NCBI RefSeq assembly: GCF_003390395.1
Contig: NZ_QUOV01000001.1
Span: 434,001-498,000, forward strand
Reading direction: 5' to 3'
Length of the DNA: 64,000 nt
From: Thalassotalea euphylliae
GTDB lineage: Bacteria > Pseudomonadota > Gammaproteobacteria > Enterobacterales > Alteromonadaceae
Shown: piece by piece, positions 55,201-62,846 of the stretch
How the letters are laid out: each line of letters opens with the position of its first letter
Position numbering within the stretch: the first letter of the stretch is position 1
Position numbers and translations under genes: made by a program
The notes under the pieces: model-generated
Told to the model about the DNA's origin: nothing
What the model saw: only the letters and a program-made list of their open reading frames with translations
Databases searched by the model: none

Positions 55201-57177
55201 AGTGATCAAGATACGGTTAGCTACGCGTGGTCAAACATCGGCGTGACTGCGGATCTGTCAACCAGTCAAGCGCATGCAGAACATCTAAGTGATAATTATC
55301 AAAGCATTGAAAATCTTATGGGATCGCAATCAGGTGATACTTTAATTGGCGATAGTCAAGCCAACAGGCTTAGCGGTTTAGCGGGTAATGATACCTTGCA
55401 AGGTATGGCGGGTGATGATTGGTTAAGTGGTGGCAGTGGCAATGATCACTTGCAAGGCGGCACGGGAAGTGACGTGTTACTTGGTGGCAGTGGCGACAAT
55501 ATACTTGACGGTGGTGAGGGAGTTGACTGGGTAAGTTATGCGAACTCGGACGAGAGCACCCATGTCGACCTACTAAATCGTGGCGGTGGCGGCGTTAACA
55601 GTAATGATGTGTTGATAGCCATTGAAAATATTCGTGGCTCTAGATTTGATGACACACTTATTGGCGACAATACCGATAATCACTTAGCCGGTTTAGGCGG
55701 TGATGACATGCTTTATGGTGGGCGCGGTAACGATACTTTAAATGGTGGCTCGGGTATAAATATCATAGATGGTGGCGAGGGCAGCGATTGGGTGATCTAT
55801 GTTGATGCAACCAGCGCAGCAAGCGTCACATTAAATGAGAATGAAGTCAGCTTTGGCAATGCCGGCGGTCGCTCAGATTTATTGACGGATATTGAAAATA
55901 TCAGAGGCTCTGCATTTAATGATCGACTAACAGGGAATGATCAAGACAATATTTTTGAGGGATTATCAGGTATCGATACATTAAATGGTGGCGGTGGTCG
56001 CAACATACTTTACGGCGGTGAAGGCAACGATAGGTACGTTGTTGAACTTGGCCGCGAAGGGCAACATACCATCCGCGACAGTGCTGGAGAGGATAATCTA
56101 TTGCTTTATAGCCCAACTGTTGCCCTGAGCAACCTCGCAGCAACTTACACACAGCAACAAGGATTGTTACTCGAATTTAATGACCAAGATAGTGCCTTAA
56201 TAGAAAATCAATATTCAGGTGCAGGTTCCGTGATTAATTCCTTGTCAATGTCTAATAACAATCAAGGAGTGATAGCATTAAATGTAAGCTTTGAGCAGTT
56301 GATTACCGCTGGCGAGTTTGATCAATATGCGATTGCAGGCGATTTTGCGACGAGTAGCCAACTTGCTAATTCCAGCCAACTGACAGTTGCAGGCAAATTG
56401 ACTAATCAGCATACTCTATCCAATGTCGGGCAACTAACAGTTAACAATGGCGGCAGTATTGATAATGTCGTGGGCACTCTGAATAACCAGCAAGGCGCTA
56501 CGATTGACTTTGCCAGTAGCAATACCTTATCAGGTATGCTGATCAACAACGGCGTGGTTCGTGTGAGTACCGACGATATTTTAGCGCTGACAGATACTAC
56601 GCTCTCAGGATCAGGTAGCTTTATTGGCCAAACGCTACTGACCAACGCGCAAATAAATGCAGGCAATAGCCCTGGATTGATGACATTTGGCGGCGATACG
56701 GTTTGGGACAATGTTGATTTGACGGTGGAGCTCAGCGTCGATGGTAATGGCGGCTTGATTCACGACACCATTAATATTCTTGGTAATTTAACCCTGCTGA
56801 GCGCGCTGGATATTGATTTTCAATTTCTGGGCGGCCTTGAATTACCTGATGTACTTGGGCAAACACTGGACTTCCTTAATATTAGTGGCGATGTGCTGGA
56901 CGATGCGGGCGAGCTAATCAATCTTAGCGAATTTGATGTCAATTTAGTCTCTGGCTGGGCAGGCCAGTGGGTCAACGATGTGAATGGTTGGCGTCTAGCG
57001 CTGACATTGGCACAACTGCCAACTGACGTGCCTGAGCCGAGTACTCTATTTTTGTTATTGATCTCAAGTGTTGGGTTAGTGCAAAAAAGAAAAGCTGCTA
57101 GGTTTTACTGCCTCCGATGGATTATCTTCAGCCGTTTGACACCGGACAAAAATTCAAGATTAAGTACTTTTCAGTAA
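49219..57177 (+). CDS. Giant RTX-type calcium-binding repeat protein with PEP-CTERM anchor
   Basis: About 2652 residues from ATG 49219 (AAAAGGG 5-11 nt before it; a TTG at 49189 is less likely). The signal peptide has hydrophobic core TVLVFFFLLLIVNL and cleavage near ARA. Some 25 modules of about 85-90 residues follow, each with DTASY...VxVNL, GADGNDTL, IENVIGS.HND.LIGD..NN and GGxGNDxL nonapeptides that bind Ca as beta-rolls. From about residue 2310 a non-RTX region with hydrophobic beta-helix-like repeats (LTVAGKLTNQ, LTVNNGGSI) follows. The end has VPEPST, a hydrophobic helix and QKRKAAR, a PEP-CTERM signal, then about 25 further residues. Sec export plus exosortase sorting, rather than type I secretion, is predicted. 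Probably a surface or matrix adhesin. Confidence 0.88.
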   Translation: MNNRLESALTKPAMKLTVLVFFFLLLIVNLNAARAQAVGPADIVGTNGNDVLSGDSTDNIIDGLQGNDQINGNGGNDILIGGLGSDTLNGGEGIDTVSYHNDIAAVSVNLATGVGGNAFGQDALISIENIVGSMFNDALVGNSQTNRIYGLAGDDAFSYSPGSDFLDGGEGIDTVNYSAAAESVNANLFNQQAIVGSTTDTIVAIENVIGTNGDDVLGGDNGNNVLLGLAGNDVFLGSRGQDVIDGGQGIDTLTFASYFEPFLVTGLTIDLFAGTATGFEVDTAFTGIERATGSIYNDTITGNLGNNLLNGGAGNDVLDGLAGNNFLDGGSGNDQLTGGSGRDELRGGIGNDQLNGGEGQERLFGGEGNDILSGGLGNDVLDGGEGEDTASFQYSRVGVDINLLTNVTVGDVGDFSDFISIENIIGSNFDDVIYGDNLRNRLFGEDGNDTIIGGLERDEIDGGGGIDTASYIDALASVTVDLSTSRASGADGPDVLISIENVTGSDFADTLVGDQHNNVLTGGRHGDTLDGGDGEDTANYAQASGGVDVNLSTGQSFGADGSDTLISIENLAGSDFNDNLTGDSGNNKLLGGAGNDVLQGNLGDDLLIGGTGNDTARYADASDSVTVNLAAGTASGADGNDTLLQIENVIGSSHDDTLIGNANNNQLLGGQGNDILAGQGGENLLNGGDGFDIASYQMSDNAVLVDLLLGQANTEGTSNDTLVSIEGVLGSQFDDVLIGDNGNNLLEGLGGNDLLIGRAGNNALVGGSGNDTASYVGATSGVLVNLAIGEATNGDGRDSLTSIENVSGSQYNDILIGDAGRNSLFGDAGDDLLIGGGGSDIFSGGDGLDTVSYQQTVNSVVVNLADGTAQTATGIDLLVEVENVIGTAQNDILIGNNQDNVLTGGLGDDVINGGAGTDTASYQQASGSVSVNLASFSATGAAGNDSLVLIENVIGSAHNDILIGDSQNNVLTGGQGNDVINGGSGADTADYQDAVGSVNVNLTAGTASGGAGNDALIAIENITGSDFDDSLVGNSQDNILQGNLGNDVLNGLAGNDTVSYIDAAGGVNVNLTTGQAAGADGNDTLISIENIIGSQHNDTLIGNDQDNTLIAGEGNNMLEGGRGNDVLLGGSGIDTASYEHAAGAVLINLASNTATGADGNDTLVQIDNVIGSAHNDILIGDATNNVLSGGMGNDILVGGAGINTLDGGAGSDTVSYSNNDGQVTADLVTGVVTTANSVDLLTNIEGLVGSKNNDTLLGDDADNVFDGRDGDDLLMGRGGNDTLSGGLGNDTASYEFANGGVVANLSTGQASGADGTDTLSSIENLIGSQHNDQLTGNTANNLLVGGDGDDMLTGGLGNDSLIGGTGNDTANYSSATGSVVVDLVGNLAQGADGTDLLSSIENIVGSAHNDVLLGNDGDNLLTGGLGNDSLVGGAGNDTASYQDSIGGVAVDLANNNATGAAGNDTLVQIENVIGSAHNDKLIGDSLANTLTGGLGNDILDGGDGIDTASYLEAGTGVTVDLSTGQSSGGSGNDTLSAIENITGSNFNDQLSGDGLDNMLTGGLGDDVLNGQGGIDTASYADAKASVAVNLALGNASGGAGNDTLIAIENIVGSEHSDSLHGDSGDNRLDGGAGNDVLQGAQGNDVLVGGLGTDTASYANADGAVVVNLANGLASGTDGSDTLFSIENVVGSAFDDQLTGNGASNVLRGGLGSNVLDGGAGIDEANYDWSTSGVEIDLQAKTAMGTGFSDQLVSIETARGSEHNDILRAGLNSNLVGGKGNDELYSGTCINSLDGGEGNDVINIQLNAGDESTSKAAGDEGNDWLKLTSDAGAVINLTSGEITIDNSLRYNVNTIENVQATAFADEIVGNEQDNTLMGMAGNDRLIATAGNDMLDGGEGNDWLDYSGVNNSANSDNTANDQGVFVSLASGQVIKNSGVDTVINVENVKGTAQNDTLIGDQGNNQLLGMAGNDTLIGGAGDDLLEGGEGNNQLDGGSDQDTVSYAWSNIGVTADLSTSQAHAEHLSDNYQSIENLMGSQSGDTLIGDSQANRLSGLAGNDTLQGMAGDDWLSGGSGNDHLQGGTGSDVLLGGSGDNILDGGEGVDWVSYANSDESTHVDLLNRGGGGVNSNDVLIAIENIRGSRFDDTLIGDNTDNHLAGLGGDDMLYGGRGNDTLNGGSGINIIDGGEGSDWVIYVDATSAASVTLNENEVSFGNAGGRSDLLTDIENIRGSAFNDRLTGNDQDNIFEGLSGIDTLNGGGGRNILYGGEGNDRYVVELGREGQHTIRDSAGEDNLLLYSPTVALSNLAATYTQQQGLLLEFNDQDSALIENQYSGAGSVINSLSMSNNNQGVIALNVSFEQLITAGEFDQYAIAGDFATSSQLANSSQLTVAGKLTNQHTLSNVGQLTVNNGGSIDNVVGTLNNQQGATIDFASSNTLSGMLINNGVVRVSTDDILALTDTTLSGSGSFIGQTLLTNAQINAGNSPGLMTFGGDTVWDNVDLTVELSVDGNGGLIHDTINILGNLTLLSALDIDFQFLGGLELPDVLGQTLDFLNISGDVLDDAGELINLSEFDVNLVSGWAGQWVNDVNGWRLALTLAQLPTDVPEPSTLFLLLISSVGLVQKRKAARFYCLRWIIFSRLTPDKNSRLSTFQ
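49330..56050 (+). repeat. Tandem modules encoding RTX repeats
   Basis: About 25 tandem modules of roughly 250-280 bp. The protein repeats are strongly conserved while DNA copies differ mainly at third positions, for example around 52079, 52728 and 53635 (variants of the codons for IGSAHNDxLIGD). This indicates older duplication and selection on protein sequence rather than recent copying. Confidence 0.8.
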
Positions 57178-57420
57178 CGCTTTGTCTAGTTGACTGCAAA
57201 GCCGTTTCTTTAACTAAATAAATCACTTATTCGTTTAAATGGAAGTACATTTTGTAAACGCAAGTTGTTGGATTATTCAACTTCACTTTCTCGTAATATT
57301 TTTCTAGTATGGTTCTGTTAACAAATGGTTAACACTGGACGGTGGTGTATCATTTCTATCAGAACAGCATCATGGCTCGGATAATAACGATAAAAATTAG
57401 AAGTATATTGGGGTGAAGGT
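57178..57420. other. Upstream region of phoD
   Basis: No gene seen. It contains GTTAAC spaced twice (GTTAACAAATGGTTAAC near 57317-57333). No Pho box could be recognised. Confidence 0.4.
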
Positions 57421-59154
57421 ATGAGTAATTTTACGCGTCGCGCGTTCATCAAAGCGTCAATGGCAGGCTTTGGTACAGCAGTAATTTCCACAGGATTAAT
57501 GGGGTGTTCGGATGATGACGATGAGGTACCTGTCTCACCGATTATACCAGTAGCTTTCAACCACGGTGTTGCTTCCGGTGACCCACTAGATAACGCCGTT
57601 ATTATTTGGACGCGCGTAACGCCTTTATCAGCAGTCGATAGCGTCAGTGTTAGCTGGCAAGTAGCCACTGATGCAGAGTTTAATGACTTAGTTCACAACG
57701 GTACAACCGAAGCTGAAGCTGGCTCTGACTTCACCGTAAAAATCGATCTTCAACAACTAGCCGCCAATACAAGGTACTATTACCGCTTTGTTTCTGGTGA
57801 AACTTTCTCTCCTGTTGGTATGACGAAAACCTTACCAGTGGGCTCAGTGGCACAAGTTAAATTAGCGGTATTTTCTTGCGCAAACTATCCTGCAGGTCAA
57901 TTCAATGCCTACCACAGCGCAGCAAAGCTTGATGACTTAGATGCGGTAGTACATTTGGGCGATTACATTTATGAATATGGCGATGGTGGTTTTGCCACGG
58001 AAAATGCTGAGGCCATTGGCCGAGCATTACCTGCCGACAATAATACCGAATGTATTACCTTAGAAGACTATCGCAAACGCTACGCGCTTTATCGTAGCGA
58101 CACAAGCTTGCAGCAATTACACCAGCAAGTACCTTTTATCACGGTTTGGGATGATCACGAGGTGACTAACGATGCGTGGCGTGATGGGGCAGAAAATCAC
58201 AATGAAGGGGAAGGCGATTACCAAGTACGCAAAGCGGCAGGTTTGCAGGCCTACTTTGAGTGGTTACCTATTCGCCCTATCGCGACCAGTGACTACGAGC
58301 GCATTTTCCGCAGTTTCCAATTTGGCGATTTAGTTAACTTACATATGCTAGATACACGTTTGCTTGCTCGCGATGAACAGCTTGATTATCAAAACTTTAT
58401 TGACCCAACAACGGGGCAGTTAGATGCGATTGGTTTTACTACGGCAATGAGCGCAAATCGCAGTTTGCTGGGGGCCGAACAAATTGGCTGGTTGCAATCG
58501 GGGTTAGTGGCGTCTTCTGCAACTTGGCAGGTACTAGGTCAACAGATATTGATGGGACGCATGAATGTTCCTGCTGAACTATTAGCAGGGTTTGCCAATC
58601 CATCACCCGCATTGTTGCAAACCTTTGGCGAACTGGCACAAATTAAAGGGCGTATAGCCGCTGGCGACCCGACGGTAACTGAGCAAGAGCGCGCGCGTGT
58701 TGCAATTGAAATTCCTTACAATCTAGATGCATGGGATGGCTATGCGGTTGAGCGTGAAGTGGTTTTAGGGACCGCAAAATCCCTAAATCACAACTTAGTA
58801 GTGCTAGCTGGAGACACCCACAATGCGTGGGCCAACAACCTAACCGACCAATCAGGAAGCAATGTTGGGGTTGAATTCGCCACCGCGGGTGTTAGCTCCC
58901 CGGGTTTAGAAACCTTTTTGAGTGTGCCAGAAAGCTTTGTTCCTCAGGCAGAACAAGCACTGCAAGTGCTAGTCAATGATTTGCAATATACTAATATCGC
59001 GAACCGCGGCTATATGGTAGTCACATTTACTGAACAAGCGGCAACGGCGCAGTGGGTACATTTAGATACGGTAGCCAGCACGAATTATCAGACACTTGAG
59101 GGGCGCAGCAATACCTTAACCGTAGCAGCAGGCACTAACGTTATTCAAAGCTAG
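57421..59154 (+). CDS. phoD: Alkaline phosphatase D / phosphodiesterase PhoD-like
   Basis: 577 residues. Tat signal TRRAFIK at residues 5-11 followed by LMGCS, so Cys29 could be lipidated (a Tat lipoprotein). An N-terminal PhoD domain (about 40-140, NHGVASGDPLDNAVIIWTRVTP) precedes the metallophosphatase domain. That has metal ligands in FSCANYPAGQFNAYHS, VVHLGDYIYEYG, VWDDHEVTNDAW and VVLAGDTHNAW. It releases phosphate from phosphomono- or diesters outside the inner membrane using Ca and Fe. GGGGTGAAGG lies directly before ATG. It follows the RTX gene by 243 nt and has its own terminator. Confidence 0.92.
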   Translation: MSNFTRRAFIKASMAGFGTAVISTGLMGCSDDDDEVPVSPIIPVAFNHGVASGDPLDNAVIIWTRVTPLSAVDSVSVSWQVATDAEFNDLVHNGTTEAEAGSDFTVKIDLQQLAANTRYYYRFVSGETFSPVGMTKTLPVGSVAQVKLAVFSCANYPAGQFNAYHSAAKLDDLDAVVHLGDYIYEYGDGGFATENAEAIGRALPADNNTECITLEDYRKRYALYRSDTSLQQLHQQVPFITVWDDHEVTNDAWRDGAENHNEGEGDYQVRKAAGLQAYFEWLPIRPIATSDYERIFRSFQFGDLVNLHMLDTRLLARDEQLDYQNFIDPTTGQLDAIGFTTAMSANRSLLGAEQIGWLQSGLVASSATWQVLGQQILMGRMNVPAELLAGFANPSPALLQTFGELAQIKGRIAAGDPTVTEQERARVAIEIPYNLDAWDGYAVEREVVLGTAKSLNHNLVVLAGDTHNAWANNLTDQSGSNVGVEFATAGVSSPGLETFLSVPESFVPQAEQALQVLVNDLQYTNIANRGYMVVTFTEQAATAQWVHLDTVASTNYQTLEGRSNTLTVAAGTNVIQS

Positions 59155-59179
59155 CTATTTAGCGTTACGGTTATCGATG

Positions 59180-59205
59180 AAATGCCAGTCGTTGACTGGC
59201 ATTTT
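59180..59205 (+). terminator. Intrinsic terminator after phoD
   Basis: Perfect 11-bp stem AAATGCCAGTC (59180-59190) with GACTGGCATTT (59194-59204), 3-nt loop, followed by Ts. Confidence 0.88.
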
Positions 59206-59264
59206 TGTTTGATGGTGAATAATCAGGGGATTATTCAATACAACGTTACTAACGCTACCCTGGA

Positions 59265-59639
59265 TTAGCGCTCTCCTTGAATTTCAAACGAATCACTTTT
59301 TAATCGCGCTTTTCCATCGCTTTCAACTACCCAATGCTCGCGATGTACTACGCCATAGGCTTTATTCATTTGCCAGCTTGAAGTCAGAATATAGCCACCA
59401 TCTTCAGCTACTTCCCATTTTACATTTGAGTAAACAACATCAGCAAAACCTTGGTCAATGATATTTTGCCAGCACTGTTGGATTGCTTCACGCCCTGTAA
59501 AAGTGCCAATCGGCTTAGCTTCCATTACACAATCTTGCGCATATTGCGCCGCACAGCCAGCAGCGTCTTGATTGTTAAATGCAGTTTGCCAAGCGTTAAT
59601 GCCAGCTTTACACAGTGCTAATGTTTCTTCATTTGTCAT
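59265..59639 (-). CDS. SnoaL/NTF2-like domain protein
   Basis: 124 residues, one NTF2-like fold, no signal peptide. An N-terminal helix AGINAWQTAFNNQDAAGCAAQYAQDCVMEAKPIGTFTG is typical of SnoaL-like ketosteroid-isomerase-type proteins, followed by GREAIQQCWQNIIDQGF and beta strands (YILTSSWQMN, GVVHREHWVV). Catalysis cannot be inferred. It is divergent from the LysR gene at 59823 with 183 nt between starts, so it may be that regulator's target. Confidence 0.8.
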   Translation of the reverse strand: MTNEETLALCKAGINAWQTAFNNQDAAGCAAQYAQDCVMEAKPIGTFTGREAIQQCWQNIIDQGFADVVYSNVKWEVAEDGGYILTSSWQMNKAYGVVHREHWVVESDGKARLKSDSFEIQGER

Positions 59640-59822
59640 CGTATTTCCCGTTGTTCTTGGGTTGAATCAGTTGGGGATATCATAAAGGCATCAATTGTTA
59701 TGAAAAACAAGGTTAATAGAATTGTGTGTTTGAAAATATGAAACAATAATAATTAACAAATAATTAAATACCGAAAGGTTGCAGCTAAGTGGATAGCAAA
59801 ATGCGTGAGAGGTTGCTAACAA

Positions 59823-60704
59823 GTGAATAAATTACGTCATATGTCGATATTTGCACATATCGTTGAATCAGGCTCAATTACTGAGACAGCAGCGACACTT
59901 GGCTTGTCGAAATCAGTGGTTAGCCAGCACCTTAGCGCGTTAGAAAACGACTTAGGTGTTCTCTTGATCAAACGGACAACACGCAAGCATACGCTAACTG
60001 ATGCAGGGCGTGCTTTTTATCACTCATGCCAAGAAATCAATAAGCTAACCGAGCATGCTTGGCAACAAGCGCAGGAATCATTAATTTGTCCACAAGGAAA
60101 AGTCAGGATAACCGCCCCAAATGCGTTAATGGATATCATCATTGCACCAGCAATTGGTGAGTTAATTCGCAAGCATCCGTTATTGGAACCAGAGTTGATT
60201 AGTTGTGATACCCCAGTTGATTTGTTGGCTGAAAACATTGATATCGCGATTAGAGTTGGTAGCTCTTCAATGAGTAATATTAAACAGCGAAGAATTGGTC
60301 AGTTTCGCGATGTGCTTTGTGGTAGTACAGAATTGCTACGTAAAAGTGATGCATCACAAGCAAAGTACATCGCAAATCATTGGCAAGGCCAGCAAATTGA
60401 GCACCGTTTTATCGATAAAAATGGTAAAACAGTAAGCTTTGAAGCAACTGCTCATTGTCGTGCAAACTCTTTCTATACCTGCCTTACCCTGCTCAAACAG
60501 GGAACTGGCATAGGGTTAATACCCGATTTTCATTTTTACCAATCAGCTCCGCAGTTACAGGAAGTTTTTCCAGACTTACAGCTTGAAGCGAATCCGGTTT
60601 ATGCCTTACATACTTATGACCGCTATTTACCTGCTGGTATCAAAGCCTGCATTGAAGCGATAGAGCAACAGCTTACCGACTGTTACACGGTACAAGGCTA
60701 CTAG
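59823..60704 (+). CDS. LysR-family transcriptional regulator
   Basis: 293 residues, GTG start. The helix-turn-helix is MSIFAHIVESGSITETAATLGLSKSVVSQHLSALE, and the effector domain begins at about residue 90 (GKVRITAPNALMDIIIAP), with DIAIRVGSS and GTGIGLIPDF. It belongs to the widespread group that regulates adjacent genes. Divergent from the SnoaL-like gene. Effector unknown. Confidence 0.87.
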   Translation: MNKLRHMSIFAHIVESGSITETAATLGLSKSVVSQHLSALENDLGVLLIKRTTRKHTLTDAGRAFYHSCQEINKLTEHAWQQAQESLICPQGKVRITAPNALMDIIIAPAIGELIRKHPLLEPELISCDTPVDLLAENIDIAIRVGSSSMSNIKQRRIGQFRDVLCGSTELLRKSDASQAKYIANHWQGQQIEHRFIDKNGKTVSFEATAHCRANSFYTCLTLLKQGTGIGLIPDFHFYQSAPQLQEVFPDLQLEANPVYALHTYDRYLPAGIKACIEAIEQQLTDCYTVQGY

Positions 60705-60834
60705 GCGCTAGCGAAAGCTAAATCTTCAATCGCGGGTTTATTTGCTAGGTCTGAATTACGTATAATAAGCAACCGCATCGGCGCAGGTAAGGTGCCGGTG
60801 TTTGTTTTGACTAAAAAGGCTCGCAATTAACTTG

Positions 60835-61824
60835 ATGATTTCTCATAAACTTTCTGTAGCACCTATGCTTGATTGGACAGATCGCCACTGTCGTTACTTC
60901 TATCGTTTACTTTCTGCCAGTACTGTACTTTACACCGAAATGGTGACCACAGGCGCTATTATCTTTGGTAAAGGTGATTATCTTGGTTTTAATGAAGAAG
61001 AGCATCCAGTGGTATTGCAGTTAGGTGGCAGTGACCCGCAAGCGATGGCTGAGTGTGCTAAACGTGCGGCCGCTTTGGGTTATGACGAAATTAACATTAA
61101 CGTAGGTTGTCCGTCTGATCGCGTACAAAATGGCCGTTTCGGTGCATGTTTAATGGCAGAGCCAGCGTTGGTCGCTGAATGCGTTAAGCAGATGAAAGAC
61201 GCCGCCGATATTCCGATCACGGTAAAATCTCGCATCGGTATTGACGATCAAGACAGTTATGAGTTCCTACACGAATTTATTTCGACAATTGAAACCTCAG
61301 GCTGTAATCACTTTATTATTCATGCTCGTAAAGCTTGGCTATCTGGCCTTAGCCCAAAACAAAACCGCGATATTCCACCGCTTGACTACAGTCGTGTTTA
61401 CCAAATTAAGCAAGACTTTAATCACTTAGAAATTTCTATTAACGGTGGTATCAAAACCTTTGATGAATCACTTGAGCATTTAAATCATATTGATGGTGTG
61501 ATGATTGGTCGTGAAATTTATCAAAACCCGTACCTGCTGGCGCAGGCAGACCAAGTGATTTACGGTCAAGATAAACCAATAGTCTCTCGTGCAGAAGTCA
61601 TTGAGAAAATGGCCTTGTATATTGATAAACATGTTGCTGGCGGTAATAAGGCTAAAGCCTCACACGTGACCCGCCATATGCTAGGGTTATGCAACGGTTT
61701 ACCGGGCGCTAAGCAGTTTCGTCGCTATTTAAGTGAAAATGCGATGTTAGCTGGCGAAACGGGTGATGTATTACGCCGCGCATTTGACCTCGTCAATGAA
61801 GATGCAGTCAGCATTGCTTCTTAA
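60835..61824 (+). CDS. dusA: tRNA-dihydrouridine(20/20a) synthase
   Basis: 329 residues from ATG 60835; the adjacent TTG at 60832 is an alternative. It reduces uridines 20 and 20a in the D-loop of tRNA using FMN and NADPH. Visible: LSVAPMLDWTDRHCRYFYRLLS, ININVGCPSDRVQNGRFGACLM with the catalytic Cys in the GRFGACLM segment, the FMN-binding HARKAWLSGLSPKQNR loop, ISINGGI and GVMIGREIYQNPYLL. Length and motifs are those of DusA rather than DusB or DusC. Isolated housekeeping gene. Confidence 0.95.
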   Translation: MISHKLSVAPMLDWTDRHCRYFYRLLSASTVLYTEMVTTGAIIFGKGDYLGFNEEEHPVVLQLGGSDPQAMAECAKRAAALGYDEININVGCPSDRVQNGRFGACLMAEPALVAECVKQMKDAADIPITVKSRIGIDDQDSYEFLHEFISTIETSGCNHFIIHARKAWLSGLSPKQNRDIPPLDYSRVYQIKQDFNHLEISINGGIKTFDESLEHLNHIDGVMIGREIYQNPYLLAQADQVIYGQDKPIVSRAEVIEKMALYIDKHVAGGNKAKASHVTRHMLGLCNGLPGAKQFRRYLSENAMLAGETGDVLRRAFDLVNEDAVSIAS

Positions 61825-62136
61825 AAAAGATTAATGAGAGCCATTTAGCTAGAGCGAAAGTGGCTCAAAGCTCACTGAATGACGAGTTTATCGTGAATAA
61901 TTAAATTAGCTAAATTTTGCACTAATAATTGGTGAATTTTACTAACATACACTGCAAATGTTAATGAGTCCACCTTAGCTTGTAACTAAGTTTAAAATTA
62001 AATTTCCTTAATTTACAATCACATAATATTTTTTTCATTGTCTGGCACAACCTTTGTAAAGGTAAATGCAACTTAACTAATAACGCAGTCGTTAGTTAAC
62101 TTTTTACTTAAACAAATGGATATATTGGAGCCGAAC
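61825..62136. other. Intergenic region before the small exported protein gene
   Basis: AT-rich, no gene seen. An imperfect inverted repeat AGCCA...TGGCT (about 61842-61865) follows the dusA stop and may act as a weak terminator. Promoter elements for the next gene must lie here but were not assigned. Confidence 0.4.
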
Positions 62137-62418
62137 ATGAAATCACTAACCACTACCTTAGCAGCCGTCAGTTTATTATTTGGTGCGAGCGCATTTGCGA
62201 CAGAAAACAATAACGCCGAGCAACTAGCTGCTGAGCTGATTAAGCAACAAAATGCACAAGTCAGTGAAACGGTTGCTAAGCAAGTAAACCAAGACATTCA
62301 GTTTACGCTACGAGCAATGCAGTTACCTGTAGTTGAATTAAACGACAGCATGCTGGCGAAGGCTGAGCAGGGCAAAGTGCCAAGCACAGCAGCTAGCAAC
62401 GCTAAATTCGCTGAATAG
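62137..62418 (+). CDS. Small exported protein of unknown function
   Basis: 94 residues from ATG 62137, with GGAG 6 nt upstream; the ATG at 62116 has no such site. The signal peptide is MKSLTTTLAAVSLLFGASAFA with cleavage after AFA. The mature peptide of about 73 residues is polar and helical (Ala/Gln/Glu-rich), without Cys. Not recognised. It lies 18 nt before a 54-codon membrane protein gene, forming a small operon. Confidence 0.72.
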   Translation: MKSLTTTLAAVSLLFGASAFATENNNAEQLAAELIKQQNAQVSETVAKQVNQDIQFTLRAMQLPVVELNDSMLAKAEQGKVPSTAASNAKFAE

Positions 62419-62436
62419 TCACGCAGGTAATTGCCT

Positions 62437-62601
62437 ATGTTTAGTTTAGCTACACTGTTTGCAATCATGATGGCACCAGCCATTGCAGCCTTGATGACAT
62501 CATTAGTTGTAAGACTATTTGAACAACGCACATTTGAGCAAAAGTTTGATACCGAACGCAGTTTGTTTCGGTCAGACTTGGCAAAATCTGAAGTAAGCTA
62601 G
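62437..62601 (+). CDS. Small single-span membrane protein (54 residues)
   Basis: A short frame running from ATG 62437 to TAG 62601. The first about 27 residues are hydrophobic (MFSLATLFAIMMAPAIAALM...), forming one transmembrane helix, then a charged tail rich in Arg, Glu and Phe, ending LAKSEVS. AGG lies 9 nt before ATG. The upstream gene ends 18 nt earlier and a terminator follows directly, so the two make a compact operon. Function unknown. Confidence 0.6.
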   Translation: MFSLATLFAIMMAPAIAALMTSLVVRLFEQRTFEQKFDTERSLFRSDLAKSEVS

Positions 62602-62653
62602 AATAAGGTATGTTTGTTACCTATTGGCAGCCTACCTTATTTAGCGCTTTTTT
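62602..62653 (+). terminator. Terminator after the small protein operon
   Basis: AATAAGGTA (62602-62610) pairs with TACCTTATT (62633-62641), and a T7 run ends at 62653. The loop is long (22 nt), so efficiency is uncertain. Confidence 0.6.
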
Positions 62654-62846
62654 TATTGGTTTTGCTTAATGTAATTCGCCCTCATTTTTCCATTTGGTAT
62701 CGTTCATCGCCTCCTAGGCAAACCCTCTATAAAACTCATTAGTTAATTTCTAACCAGCTTAGACACTTTATTACAGTATATTCGCCTGTACACTTTGGAA
62801 TAATTCGACTAGTTTGAAGTCAGTATTTTCCTATCTTCTGTTTATC

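Noticed and set aside
49930..56711. Many open frames on the minus strand within the RTX gene
   Set aside because: These are mirror products of the repeated Gly/Asn/Asp codons. They lack ribosome sites and family motifs.
57178..57420. Pho box upstream of phoD
   Set aside because: No pair of CTGTCAT-like repeats with 11-bp spacing was found; the GTTAAC repeats do not fit.
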